This document shows positions 33,159 to 44,709 of a stretch of 64,000 nucleotides of DNA, piece by piece; position 1 is the stretch's first letter; every line of letters starts with the position of its first letter. The stretch is from positions 1 to 64,000 of the forward strand of contig VNWV01000018.1 in the NCBI GenBank assembly GCA_009801085.1, written 5' to 3'. The notes below the pieces were generated by a model. It was not told the origin of the DNA. It searched no databases and saw only the letters and a program-made list of their open reading frames with translations. Both the position numbers and the translations under genes were made by a program. This DNA is from Lasiodiplodia sp. COLG20 (lineage: Eukaryota; Ascomycota; Dothideomycetes; Botryosphaeriales; Botryosphaeriaceae).

Positions 33159-34522
33159 CTACTCATTCACCAAGTTAGCCCCCTCCACATCCGTCGTCTC
33201 ATCCCCTTCTCGCCGGTGCCCGGCGAGGAGGCCTTGCTCTTCGTCACTCTCCTTCTCCGCACCGCCCTCCTTCGCGCCGGCACTCCCCCACAGCGCGACG
33301 TAGACGGTGCTGGCGAGCACGATGGCGCCGCCACACCAGCTGGACGCGGCGGGCACGTTGCCCCAGATGAGCTTGTCGAAGACGAGGGCGTACAGGACCT
33401 GCGAGTACATCATGGTCGTGGCCAGCGCGCTCTTGTCGTGCTGCAGGCCCGCCGTCAGCAGGAACTGCAGGAAGAAGCCGGAGAAGCCGATGACGGACAG
33501 CAGCGCCCACTGGCGCGCGTCGGCCGGCAGCCGGAAGTCGACGCCCGGCGCAAACAGCAGGAACAGCGCCGACCCCACCGTCGACACGAGCGAGTAGTAG
33601 TTGACGCTGATCAGCGCGTGCGCCCGGTGCCCGATGCCGCGGATGATCGTGTACGATACCGTCGCCGTCACCGCGCCGATCAGGAGGAGCGTCACGGCCA
33701 GCGTGCGCATGGCCGCGCTGGCTGAGGGGCTGCCGTCTTCTTCTTCGTCTGCCTTGTGGTCGTTGGGAAAGAGCCACGGCGGCCGCGCGATGATGATGAC
33801 GCCGGCGAAGGAGACGAGGCCCGCGAACACCACCTTCTTGGCCAGCGGCTCGTGGAAGAGCAGCGCACCCGCCCACGGCACCATCATTGGCGTGAGGAAG
33901 GTGATGACGGTCGTCTCTGCTAGAGGGAGATATTGCAGTGCCCCTGTGCATCCAATTGTTTAGCAATTCGTTCTGGGATAGGATGCGACTTCACCACTCA
34001 CAGTAGAACGCCGATAGCCCGAAGAAGCCAGTCAATCCTCTCAGCAACAGCCACCCCCGCACACCTGGTGGTCCCCAGGGGAAGTCGGGAACGTTGGTTG
34101 CGCGCATGTAAATCGTGCTCAGGATTCCCGTCAATGCCATGCGAACGAAAATGATCTGAACGAAGGAGAATTGGTCAGTTCCTCGCTCCTGAACACATTT
34201 TCCAAGTAGAAAAAAGAAAAGAAAAGAATAATAAAACGCAGAGAAGAATATAGAGGAAAATAAACGAGACTGAGCAACGTACCTGCATCGGATGCATCGC
34301 AGCACCCTTCTCATCGTCCTCCAACAGCCTCGCCGTGGCGCCCATGCACGCACCAAAGCTCTCTGCCGTCAGGACAAGCACCCACGCCCTGTTGCGCACC
34401 CACCAGCGCTGAAACGCCGTTTCCGGGGCTTTCTCGTCGCCATCCAGTCTCTGCTTCCATTGCTCTTGCTCACGCCCTGATGGCGCGACCTCCCTCGTCG
34501 TGTCCTGCGTCGTTGCGCTCAT
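33159..34522 (-). CDS. EamA/DMT-superfamily transporter, SLC35G-like
   Basis: Three exons on the minus strand, 34283-34522, 34002-34155 and 33159-33943, with introns of 127 and 58 nt, give 392 residues. About ten hydrophobic segments are arranged as two EamA repeats. The first opens near residue 47 (WVLVLTAESFGACMGATARL). YWALQYLPLAETTVITFLTP is the family's typical end-of-repeat helix with a conserved Pro. The second repeat contains VSYTIIRGIGHRAHALISVNYY. Such fungal proteins are annotated as DUF6/EamA or SLC35G1-like carriers of the drug/metabolite superfamily; substrates are unknown. The N-terminus is hydrophilic (about 45 residues) and the C-terminal tail is acidic (EKESDEEQG), both probably cytosolic. 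The start is ATG 34522 in context ccatcATGAGC. Confidence 0.85.
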
Positions 34523-35772
34523 GATGGTCGTCGGGCGTCTTCAAAGCGGAAGAAACAGCAAGTCTATGCCATAAAAAATGTGAAAAGACGGGTAGAAAAA
34601 GGCGAAAAGCAAATACAAAACAAATTGCAGTATGCTCCTTCTCTATCGAGCTCCTCACGAACCTTGGCGAGGGCGATTGCTTATGAATGCATTCGCGGTT
34701 GCGTTGATTCGGCGATCATGACTCTTTTGAAAAAATCTCTTCGAAAAGGCCGCACAACACCCATAATGCTCCGACTATCGGCGCCTGTGCATCGTTGCAT
34801 GTTACGCGCGCCGGGCGGGGTAAGCGCTTGGGTAGCCGAACCGGTCACCCTCAACTGGGATACCGCCCGTATGTTGATAACGGAAGGATGCAAGGCGCAG
34901 ATGGGCGAAGATCTCGCAATCCGACGCCTGCAGGATGTCATCGGATGCATTCCGCGAATCAGCGGGGCCTGCTGCGTACTGCGGCGGCAGCGGGGTCTCC
35001 CGCATGATCCCACATTATTAACGGCAAAGGGCAGAAAAAGGGAGAGAGCGGGAAAATCGCGAGTTGCCGGGCGATCATATAGTACGGTGCATACACATCA
35101 CGCGGACCCCCCTCTGACCAGGTACGGAAATCTAGTCCTTCGCCACAAGGGAAAGAGCGGGAAAAAAGCAATTCTGCATCTTTCATGTCTGCCTGTGCTG
35201 ACTGTGATGCATCTGGCGGTCAGCTATGACTAACATCAGCGCCATTTCTTTTAATTTTTTTTTCAACACGCGTGATGGTTGATCCAACCGCTTATCATCA
35301 ATCAACACGCCACTGCCCGCTCCCGCGAGACATGATCTGAAAATGGTGTGGTAGCCTTGCGCTCTCAGCTAATTCTTATCTCAGTTCTCACTTACCAACA
35401 AAGCTTCTCACCGACAAGCATTTCCGGTGCAACCATCAAGCGTTTAGCATAACATACAAGGTCACGAGTGCACCTAGAAGTGGACGATATACCAGAATGC
35501 ATAGAAAATCTGCCTTCCATCTATAAGACTATCCAATCTCTTCTAGAGCCGTCTTCATGTCTTTTGTCTCATGAGAACCCAACAAGAAACAACAGCAAAC
35601 GCAAAGAAATCATTGCCCCCAATAGCCCTTCTATAGTCGTGACGCCTTTTTTGTGAAAATCAAAAGAAAAAGAATGATGAAGCGCTCCTATCATCAATGA
35701 TTATGTTCATGAACAATGAACCCATGACCATTTCCACAAGCATGCCTCCCCGTCATTTTCACAGAGAAACCT
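34523..35772. other. Intergenic, about 1.25 kb
   Basis: It contains the promoter of the EamA transporter on the left and the 3' UTR of eEF3 on the right. A plus-strand open frame across 34.58-35.23 kb shows no family resemblance or coding bias. A T-run sits near 35.25 kb. Confidence 0.5.
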
Positions 35773-38700
35773 TTAAGCCTCATCATCCGTGTCCGGCGGG
35801 TGAGGCGTACCCTTGGGGCTGTTAAGCCACTCAATGTGCCTGAGACGCCTCCTCACCTCCCTCTCCTTCATCTGCGCCCTGGTCATCTTCTTCTTCTTCT
35901 TGGCCTTGAACTTCATGTCGCCACCACCCTCGGCCTCTGAGTTCACCGCACTGCTGGCCGCCGTGCTCGGCACCGTCGAGCTGGCAATCGAGCCAGGCTT
36001 GCTGTCTTCAAACGCACCGGCGTTGACCGCGAGACTGCCCTTCTGGATCACACGGCCGTCGGCGACGTGCCATTGCTCGGGGCAGAGAGCACCAACGAAC
36101 TCCTCGTTGTGAGAAATCATGACGACACCTCCCTTGTAGTCGCGGATGGCGGCAGCGAGACCACCCATCGAGTCGCGGTCCAAGAAGTTAGTCGGCTCGT
36201 CAAGGACGAGAAGATGGGGGTTGTTCCACATGGCACCCTACGTATCATGTTAGTTGAGGCACAGCATAGAAGAGAACTCGATAGCCACTTACAGCAATGA
36301 CAACCTTGACCTTCTGACCACCAGAAAGACCACCAATCTCGTTGTGATTGGCAATCTCGGGGTCCAGGCCGAGATCTTCAAAGTGCTTGGAGATCACCTT
36401 CGGCTCGAGCTGACGGTAACCAAGACCCTCACGGGAAGACTCGTGGTCGTCGTACTCCTGGATCAACTTCTGGTAGCCGAGCTCAAGCAGAGTCTCACGG
36501 GAAACCATGGTGTTGTACTTCGGCAGCCAGCCAACCCACTTGCTGTAAGGGTTGTCAGCCGGGTTCAAATAAGTGGGAAGGAAGACAAAACACTTACACT
36601 TCGTACTGGAAGCTCTTCTTCCACTTCTGGCGACCAATGAGAGCCTCGACCCTCTTAGGACCTCTACCATCACCAATATCAACCTCCTTTTCCATCTGGG
36701 CCTTGTCCGCGTCGGTCAAGACGCGAGTCTGCTTCATAAGCACCTCACGGTCGTCACCATTGGCGTAACGCCACTGCAGGTACTGGTTGGGCGTCTTCTC
36801 CATGTGCATCTCGACGTGCTCAAGAGCGTGCTGCTTGATGTAACCAATACGCAGGTTAGGGTGCTTCTCGACCTTGCCCGTCTGCGGGATGACTTCACCA
36901 GTCAAGACCTTGATGAGCGTCGACTTTCCAGCACCGTTGGCGCCAATGATGGCGACACGGGAGGAGAGAGACAGCGCGCAGGTAACTTCGTTCAGAGAAG
37001 CTTTGGATGATCCAGGATAAGTGTACGAGCAGCCAGTCATGCGGAGAATGGCGCGAGTGTTGGACTTGACTCCGGTAAGAATACCAGGAGGCGGGAACTT
37101 GAACTGCACCTGGGTGCTGGAAAGCGTGTAGTAGCTCTTTGCCTCAGGCTTCTGCTTGACGAAGTCGGCCAGGTTACCCTTGTAGCACACAAGCTTCTTT
37201 TGCTCGTAGTGGTAGATGTCGGTGCACACTTCGTCCAAGAAACCGGAGTCGTGGGAGACAATCAAGCTGGTGATATCGGTGTGCTTCTTGAGATAGTCCT
37301 GCAGCCAGGCAATGTTCGCGACATCCAAGTGGTTAGTAGGTTCGTCCAGCAGGAAGACATCAGCGCGCATCAGCATGGCCCTGGCAAGAGCCAATTTCAT
37401 CTTCCAACCACCAGAAAGCGAGCCGACCTTCTCAGATTGGCGACCCTCAGGACCAGCGGTAAAACCGACCTCCTCGAGAACCTCTTCGATACGTTCCTTG
37501 CTCTCGTCCTTGAACCTAGGATCGCTCGAAACATACTCAAGGATGCTGAGGTCCGCATCCTCGCCTTGGTTGTGCTCGACAAAGCAGGTCTTGACAACGT
37601 CCTGAGGGGGGAAACCCTCGAGCTTGCCCTCGGCAATACTCCTCATCAGAGTCGACTTTCCAGCTCCGTTACGACCGCAGAGACCATAGCGGTGGCCCTT
37701 CAGGAGACGAAGGTTGGTGTGCGAGAGCAACAGCATACCACCGTAGCCAAGAGAGAAAGTGGCGTTGACAATTTCGGTCTCGCCGTCATCCTCGACAACA
37801 GGCTTGCCATACTTGCGCTCATCCTCTTCGGCGAAGTAACTGTGGACATTCTCCGCAATGGTGGCAGAGCTGCCCTCCGAGACCATGGGCCTGACGTAGG
37901 GCTCGATGCTCTTGACAATGCGCTCAAGAGCCCGCTGGTTGGTATCCTCTGCGACCATCTCGGTGATGTAGGCGCGTGCGAACTTCCACACGTCAGCGTC
38001 ACCGGGGTAGTTCAAAAGGCCGCCGTTGGTGGCAATCTCCTTGTCCAGGACGGTTCCAACTTGATCCGGAGTAGTGCGCTCAATAGGCGAGGTACCATCG
38101 GCGTCCTCACCCATAGCATGTTTGATGACGTTCAGGGCGCGCTCACCGAGCTCACGGACTTCGGGTAGAGAAGCGCGGTCCTTGACAGCCTGAACACCGG
38201 GCTTGAGCTTAGGCAAGAAATTCCTAGCCTCGACGGGGTCGTGAACAAGCTTTGTCAGGTTCTCAACGACCACGACAGTTTGGCGGAGGACTTCCTGGCT
38301 GGTCGATGGGTTGTTGAGGGAGCGCTCCAGAAGCGGGGTGAGCAGGGCCAGAACAGGGGCAGTAACAACCGCGACGAAGGTGGTCATCGACAGAGCATGA
38401 ATTGCTTTCTGTGTGCTCGCGGGGGACGGGTTCTCCATGGACTTGATCAGGAGGGGAATCTTAGGCGTGACATCGTCGTTCTGGAGAAGGGTAGAGAGCG
38501 AGTTCATGGCCTTGATGGCCTGTTTGGCGACCTCGGCCTTCAGATCGTGCATGCCACCCTCCACGATAGGAATCAGACCAGCGAGCTTCTTGCCCATGGC
38601 CTCGCGGAGAACGTCCTTCTCGCGCTCTTCCTCGAGACTGCCCATGCCCATCTTCGCCTTCTCCGCCATCTGTGTCAGCAGGGAGAAAGCAGCGACCGAA

Positions 38701-39230
38701 CCCTGCCACTTTCCGGTGGACTTGCTGAGATACTCGGTCAAAGCGGGAAGCAGGCCGAAAACGAGCGCTTCGGCCCTGAGATTCTTGAAAAGGGCATCCA
38801 GCGCGTACTGCGCGGACTCCTTAATCGTGGTGTTCTTGTCGGCCAAAGCATCGAGGCACAGCGGCACCAACTTCTCCTCTTGTAGAAGGAAGACGACCTC
38901 GCTCAGCGGCTGGTGCACAGGCATGCGCTCAAACAGCGCGCCCAGGGCGAACATGGCGCCCTCCTTCTTCACAGCATCCTTCTTGTTGCCGGCCGCTTTC
39001 TTCACCTCGTCGAGGATGCCATAGCCCTTCAGGCCGCGGAAGCCGACGGAGCCCTCGAGGAGGCCGCAGAGGGCGTAGGCGGCATCGAGCGAGGTCTGTG
39101 ATGTCTTTGCCGAAAGACAGTTGTTCAGGACGGAGGAAACTTCGTCAGCCGTCGGCGGAACGGCGTCGGAGGGGTCGGCGGTCTTTGCGACGACAGCGGC
39201 AGCCATGGGAGGCGACTCGTGATGGGGCAT
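35773..39230 (-). CDS. Translation elongation factor 3 (eEF3), ABC-F ATPase
   Basis: Three exons on the minus strand, 36598-39230, 36293-36542 and 35773-36237, are joined by 55-nt introns with GTAAGT donors, giving 1115 residues. eEF3 is the ribosome-bound ATPase that fungi need to release deacylated tRNA from the E site during elongation. Residues about 30-400 are HEAT-like repeats. The first ABC domain has GRNGAGKST near 518, LSGGWKMKLALARAM and LLDEPTNHLD. The second has GANGAGKST near 762, an insert corresponding to the chromodomain-like region, LSGGQKVKVVIA spanning the last splice site, and VLDEPTNFLD. The C-terminal tail has the Lys-rich KAKKKKKMTRAQ segment that contacts ribosomes. 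It is about 70 residues longer than the yeast protein (about 1044), largely at the N-terminal side. A second in-frame ATG lies at 39206, eight codons downstream, and could be the true start. Confidence 0.97.
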
Positions 39231-40596
39231 GACCCGGGTATCTTTGCGAATCGAAGGAAACTCAAGCGCTCAGGGTGTCGTGGCTCTCTGCGCAGCAGCG
39301 GCTGACGGGGGCGGCGCAGGGATAGGACCAGCGGGCACGGTGAGGATTCGTGCAACGGGCGCGGCTGGGAGCGCAAGGGCAAAGAGCGGGCGAGCCTGAG
39401 GCGCGTAGACTGGCTCGCGCGGGGAGAGTGGAGAGAAGATACAGAAAAGAAAAAAAGAAGTCGTGGAGGGGCGAAAGGTTAGGCGGTGGATTTCTTTTAG
39501 GCCCTGGTCAGAAAATAACTCTAGGCACCTTCGCCTGTCGGCAATGCCCAGGCGCCTGCCCAACACCGCTCGGCGCACGCACGGACTCGGTTCGGGTGCA
39601 GGCTAAACTCGGGCAAGCGCATAGGGCTGGCCCGCTCTGGCCACCGGTCGAGCCCTACGTCAACCACAAAGTCTCTTTTCTCCGCAAAACTAGTCGCCAT
39701 TCGTCACTGCACCTGTACCGCCCGGCGCTTCCGATATCCCTTAAGGACAGCTTACCCAAGCATGTACCGCTCATACGCAGCCCGTGAAAAGATTCCACAA
39801 CACAACGGAGAATAGGGGCGGCAGATCTTCAGGGTTACTGATTCGCAAAATCGAGTCAAACACTTTGAATCTGTTGTTCCTACAAGTACGCACCCTTACT
39901 TTAGTGAACATTTACCGCAAAAGATACATAGGATTTGAATTCAGGCATTGGGTCACATAAAATAGATAACCATGGTAGACCATGTCTCTAGACGACCATT
40001 GAAGCGAAAGTATTTCAGAAGTCCCGAAACGCCTCAAGATCTTGCCACAAAAGTTGCTAGATGCTTGATAGATAACCTACCAAAGGTATTACGGTTTCTA
40101 TGCATATGCAGTTAAAGCAAGCGCCCACTCATGCTTCAGAAACTCACACGTAAAAAAGGAGCAATGAAGGTTCTCTAAGGCCACCTTCCAAAACTCACCG
40201 CTTCCTTATTTAGCACTCTTCTCAGGCACTGATAAGACATTCCAAGCTCCTTAGCCAATAGATAAGCTTCGATAAGGGCTTAGGAGGTGGCCTCGGTTCT
40301 AGGAACAGGAGTCGAGCACTGTGCCTATAATTGCGGTGAGGAACCGAAAGAGACCCACAGACATATCATAGATACTTCAAATAAGAGCATGTGAAAGTCA
40401 CAATGAACAAGCTTCACCATGTAAAGAAATGCATATCTGTACAGCAGCTCAAATGTGCGAGGTACAAGAGTTGTACGTACAAGTAAAATTTTCCCATCTC
40501 AAACCTTAGCTAGCATGATTTTCACTCTATGCATGACAGCATCCTATCTCGTACACGTGCTAAAAAATATTCACCTCTTTCTCTTGCTGACGAAAA
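39231..40596. other. Intergenic, about 1.4 kb, with AT-rich island
   Basis: The first few hundred bases are the GC-rich eEF3 promoter and leader. From about 39.8 to 40.6 kb the sequence is AT-rich, with short frames only and no terminal repeats that I can pick out by eye. The right end is the 3' UTR of methylisocitrate lyase. Confidence 0.5.
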
Positions 40597-42569
40597 TTAA
40601 AATGCTGTATAGTACTGTAAGCAATCGTTCAGCGGGTTGAAGAGAATTAGCTCAACTTACATGTTTCGGTGTTGCCTTCGCCCATACTCTTGCTTCCGCT
40701 TGAGCCACTCTGGATGTGACCCAAGATACCGTCAATGTAGGAAGCACCACTCCACTTCTGGTGAGTCAGGACATCACAACCGGTCTCCTTCTCGCGCTTC
40801 TGAACGAGATTGACGTATGCCAGCATGCCATCGTCCTTGAAAGCCTTCGAAAGCTCATTGGTAATAGTGGCAGTCGAGTGCAGGCCTGCAAGAGAGATGA
40901 GCTGCAGAACGAAGCCGTGGTGCGCTAGATCCCAAATGAAGCTCTTGAGCGTCTCCTCCGTAAAGCCATGCGCCATCCAGTTGAAGCTTGGGCTGAGGTT
41001 GTAAACCAGCTTCTTTCCAGGCACAGCCTTGTGGATTTCTTTTGCGAAGCCTGCCGCGAGCTCTACGCTCGGCTCCTTCGTTTCGAGCCAAAGCAAATCG
41101 GCAAAAGGCGCAAATTGAATGGCACGCTTTGTGGCCGGTGCAAGACCTGCCTTGAAGTGGTAGTATCCCTCGCGTGTACGAGGGATGTTCTCTGACCAAA
41201 TGATGGGTCGTCTGGCATAACGTGAGGCGAGGGCTCTGCGCTTGCTGAGAGAGAGATTCGGGTTTGCCGCAATCTCAGAGAGATAGGTATCTATAGCGTG
41301 TTTCGACGCGTTCTCGGCTTTGAGATGCTCAACGGCAGCTGTAACAGTGTTAACGTACCAGAAATGGTCATACTAGTGGGAAATTTCTTACCCTCATCAA
41401 AGGTTACCAGCTTGTGCTTTTTGACCCACTGTGCTTCAAAAGCATCAATTTCAGCTCCATCGGCACCCCTCAGCTCCATCTCTTGCAGTGTCTCAGCAAG
41501 CGGCTCTACATCTTCAGTGACACCGAGAATGAACTCATGATCACGAACATCGATGGCGCTACTCAGCAGCTTGCCGCTCTCGGAATCGGTTCTAGCAATG
41601 ACCAAGTTCTCGCTGCCCATCAAATCCCACTGGAAGCGAGCAGCAACCAGACGATTGATGTGCTCGCCGGTCGGAACAAGAACCTTACCGGCCAAATGTC
41701 CGCACTTCTTACCACCGTGCAGCTGGTCCTCGAAGTGAACAGCAGCCGCACCATTCTCAGCGAAGAGCTTCGCAAGCTTGATTACCGCCGACAGACCACC
41801 ATGACCGGTATCGCCATCGGCAACAATGGGCCTCATGTAGTCCACATACGGAGTTCTAGCTCGCTCCTCCTTGGTCATCTTTCGCCTATTGTCCCAGTTC
41901 TTCCTGTCGTGGAGCTGCTGGGCCTTGAACAATCGTTGCACTTGGTTGGGCACGGTATTGTACGGGTAGTCGCCGAAGTCTGCCGAGACTTCATTGGTGG
42001 TGGTCAGGACAGACGAGCAGGCCCAGCCGGAGACATAGAGAATTTCCTGGTTCGGGGCTTGCTGTGTCATTTGGACAGGGTCAATGGCACCCACTATTGA
42101 GAAGAGAGAGAAGACCCGTCAGCTTGCACAATGATGATCTGGCAGTCAACGTACTCGTATGCACTGGCTTTCCTTGTGCTGCGCGTTCCTCGAGCAAATT
42201 GAACAGCTTCCGGGCCATCAACGAGCTCGGATAGGTCTGCTGCAATGCACCGCGCTTGGACACAACATCTTCGGCGGAATAAGGCCGTTTGATGCCTTTG
42301 TAGCGCGGTGACGCCCACCAATCTCTGACCTGCTGCACCTGTGCATCAAATAGTGCTTCCTCGACGTCGCCTGCTTTGTTCGACTCGGGTTGAAGCTGGA
42401 ACGAGTCTGCCGGCAGAGCCGTCGACACGGGCGGAGACACAGGGCCCAGTGAGGCCGGTGCCATGCGGACGACGGAGGTGGAGAGCGGACGAAGTACAGA
42501 AGGCGTGGTGCGGAGGCGCGCAGAACAGCGGCTCCGGCGCGCAAGAGCTCGCGACGCGTTCCGGAACAT
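40597..42569 (-). CDS. mclA: Mitochondrial 2-methylisocitrate lyase (isocitrate lyase family)
   Basis: Proposed exons on the minus strand are 42155-42569, 41392-42093, 40661-41338 and an 8-nt terminal exon 40597-40604, giving 600 residues. The enzyme cleaves 2-methylisocitrate to pyruvate and succinate in the methylcitrate cycle of propionyl-CoA breakdown. Isocitrate-lyase-family features are clear: ADGDTGHGG, the catalytic KKCGHL motif near residue 268, NLSPSFNW, and a C-terminal SMGEGNTE block. An Arg/Ser/Ala-rich N-terminus (residues about 1-35, with [10 protein letters not shown]) is a mitochondrial presequence, unlike glyoxylate-cycle isocitrate lyase, and the gene is divergent from methylcitrate synthase; both favour the methylisocitrate assignment. 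The last intron (GTAAGT donor, branch ctgaac, acceptor at 40605) makes the protein end in T-S-F; without it the frame ends at 40647 in CKLS. Confidence 0.88.
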
Positions 42570-43064
42570 GGCGCGAATCTCGTAAGGGAATTCTAGGCGC
42601 AGTGACGCGAGGGTTGCAGGTGCAATTGCAGCGGTCAGGAAAAGATGAGGCTCGAGGGACAACAGAGGACGGGCCGCGGGCCGGTGCCTCGGGAGCTCGG
42701 CAGTCGGTGGAAGCGACTCAGGCCTCAGTATGCAGGCCCAGTGGATGCTAACGGCGGCCGAGGTGGTGCGACGAGTGGAAGCTTGCAGGAGGGAGCAGCT
42801 CCCGTTGACCGTTGCGGGCAGTGGGGCATTCAACGTCAGAGCTCCTGGGCCGAGGTCTGGGGCCCCCCGCACGCCAGCCGCCAGCTCCAAAGCCGACGCA
42901 ACCCTTTCTTCCACATGAGCCGCCCGCACCTCCCGCCAACCCGTGGAATTCTGTGTCGAGCTGCAGCCTGAGCCCTATTTTACCTCCGTCCACTCGCCTC
43001 TCTAATTTATCCTGTCACCTTGCCTACAGCAGCTCCAGAGCTTCAATTGCTTCTTTGTTTACCT
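42570..43064. promoter_or_regulatory. Shared divergent promoter of methylisocitrate lyase and methylcitrate synthase
   Basis: The two start codons are 495 bases apart, so the promoters must lie here or overlap the leaders. The region is GC-rich. It contains cores matching the degenerate CreA-type consensus SYGGRG near 42.86 kb (ctgggg, and gcgggg on the minus strand) and a weak AT-rich element (taatttatc) near 43.00 kb. These are pattern matches only. Confidence 0.55.
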
Positions 43065-44709
43065 ATGGCATTGAACGCCCGTACCGCCTCGAGAGCTCTC
43101 AGGAGCGTGAGGGTAAGCACCACAGTCCTCCAGCATCTCTGCCATTCGCTGACATCTCCAAAAGCCTTCCACTGTCAAGCCTCTTACTTCCGGTAAGCCT
43201 GTCCATTGCCGCGCCAAACCTACCCGGCTGCTCATACCTCGTCACAGTACAAGCCCGCAGCTATGCCTCCTCTTCCGAGCCCGACCTCAAGGAGACCCTC
43301 GCAAAGGTCATTCCTGCCAAGCGCGAACTGCTCAAGAAAGTCAAAGCCCATTCGGATAAGAAGATTGGCGACTTGAAGGTTGAGAACACGTTAGGTGGAA
43401 TGAGGTACGTGGGTCTGTTTTCCCCGCCACCAACCAGCCCTTGACTGACGCCGAGTCCAGAGGCTTGAAGGCCATGGTCTGGGAAGGTTCGGTCCTCGAC
43501 GCAAATGAGGGCATTCGCTTCCATGGCCGCACTATCAAAGACTGCCAGGAAGTCCTCCCCAAGGGCACCAGCGGCACTGAAATGCTTCCTGAAGCCATGT
43601 TCTGGCTTCTGCTGACCGGAGAGGTTCCTACAACCTCCCAGGTTCGCAAACTTTCGCGGGAGTTGGCCGAGAAGGCCGCAATTCCTGCCTTTGTTTCAAA
43701 GATGCTGGACGATTTCCCCAAAGACCTTCATCCCATGACCCAGTTCGCCTGCGCCGTGTCCGCCCTGAACTACGAATCCAAGTTCGCAAAGTTGTACGAA
43801 AAGGGTCTGAACAAGGCCGACTACTGGGAGCCAACCTTCGACGATGTCATCTCCCTCCTTGCAAAGCTTCCTACCATCGCCGCCAAGATCTACCAGAACG
43901 CCTACAAGGGTGGTGGCTCGCTACCGGCCGAGGTTGATCTGAACCAGGATTGGTCTTACAACTTCGCCGCCATGCTGGGTAAGGGTGGTAAGGAGAACGA
44001 AGGTTTCCAGGACCTACTAAGGCTGTATCTTGCTCTCCACGGTGACCACGAGGGCGGCAATGTCTCAGCACACGCTACCCACCTCGTGGGCAGTGCCCTC
44101 AGCGATCCTTTCCTGAGCTACAGCGCTGGTCTTCAGGGTCTGGCTGGTCCCCTCCATGGCCTTGCTGCTCAGGAAGTGCTCCGCTGGATTATCCAGATGA
44201 AGGAGGCTATCCCCAATGACTTCACCGACAGCCACATCAAGGACTACCTCTGGTCAACGCTGAAGTCTGGTCGTGTCATCCCTGGCTATGGCCACGCTGT
44301 TCTCAGGAAGCCTGATCCTCGCTTCCAAGCTCTCATGGACTTTGCCTCTGCAAGACCGGAGATCGCGAACGACCCCGTCTTCCGCTTGGTCAAGGCCAAC
44401 TCTGAGATTGCTCCTGCCGTCCTCACCGAGCATGGAAAGGTAAGCACTGGCGAATCGCAATTCTCATCTACAGAGATACTAACCAATTCACAGACCAAGA
44501 ATCCTTTCCCGAACGTCGATTCCTCCTCGGGTGTTCTTTTCCACTACTACGGCTTCAAGGAGACTCTCTACTACACTGCAACTTTCGGCGTGAGCCGTGG
44601 CCTCGGCCCTCTCGCCCAGCTGATTTGGGACCGTGCCCTGGGCCTGCCGATCGAGAGGCCCAAGAGTATCAACCTTGAGGGAATTCTCAAGCAGGTTGGT
44701 GGCGCATGA
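43065..44709 (+). CDS. mcsA: Mitochondrial 2-methylcitrate synthase
   Basis: Five exons, 43065-43112, 43165-43192 (28 nt), 43248-43404, 43461-44439 and 44494-44709, give 475 residues. The enzyme condenses propionyl-CoA with oxaloacetate to 2-methylcitrate in the mitochondrial matrix; fungal versions usually also make citrate. The N-terminus ([16 protein letters not shown], then the microexon-encoded PSTVKPLTS and QARSYAS) is a classic presequence. Citrate-synthase-family residues are visible: GPLHGLA with catalytic His near 309, PGYGHAVLR with His near 354, and NVDSSSG with Asp near 413. Segments such as [25 protein letters not shown] and [15 protein letters not shown] resemble methylcitrate synthases more than standard fungal citrate synthase. 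The 28-nt exon is required: joining exon 1 directly to exon 3 breaks the frame. The divergent neighbour encodes a later enzyme of the same cycle. Confidence 0.92.

Noticed and set aside
34580..35233. 217-codon plus-strand frame
   Set aside because: It overlaps the EamA transporter promoter side, has mixed composition with no motif or hydrophobic pattern, and no homologue comes to mind.
37200..38168. 322-codon plus-strand open frame, and another at 38241-38885
   Set aside because: Both are antisense to eEF3, whose minus-strand assignment is certain.
42081..42929. Longer open frame extending methylisocitrate lyase upstream to 42929
   Set aside because: The extra residues before ATG 42569 are not conserved-looking, and the presequence begins naturally at [12 protein letters not shown].
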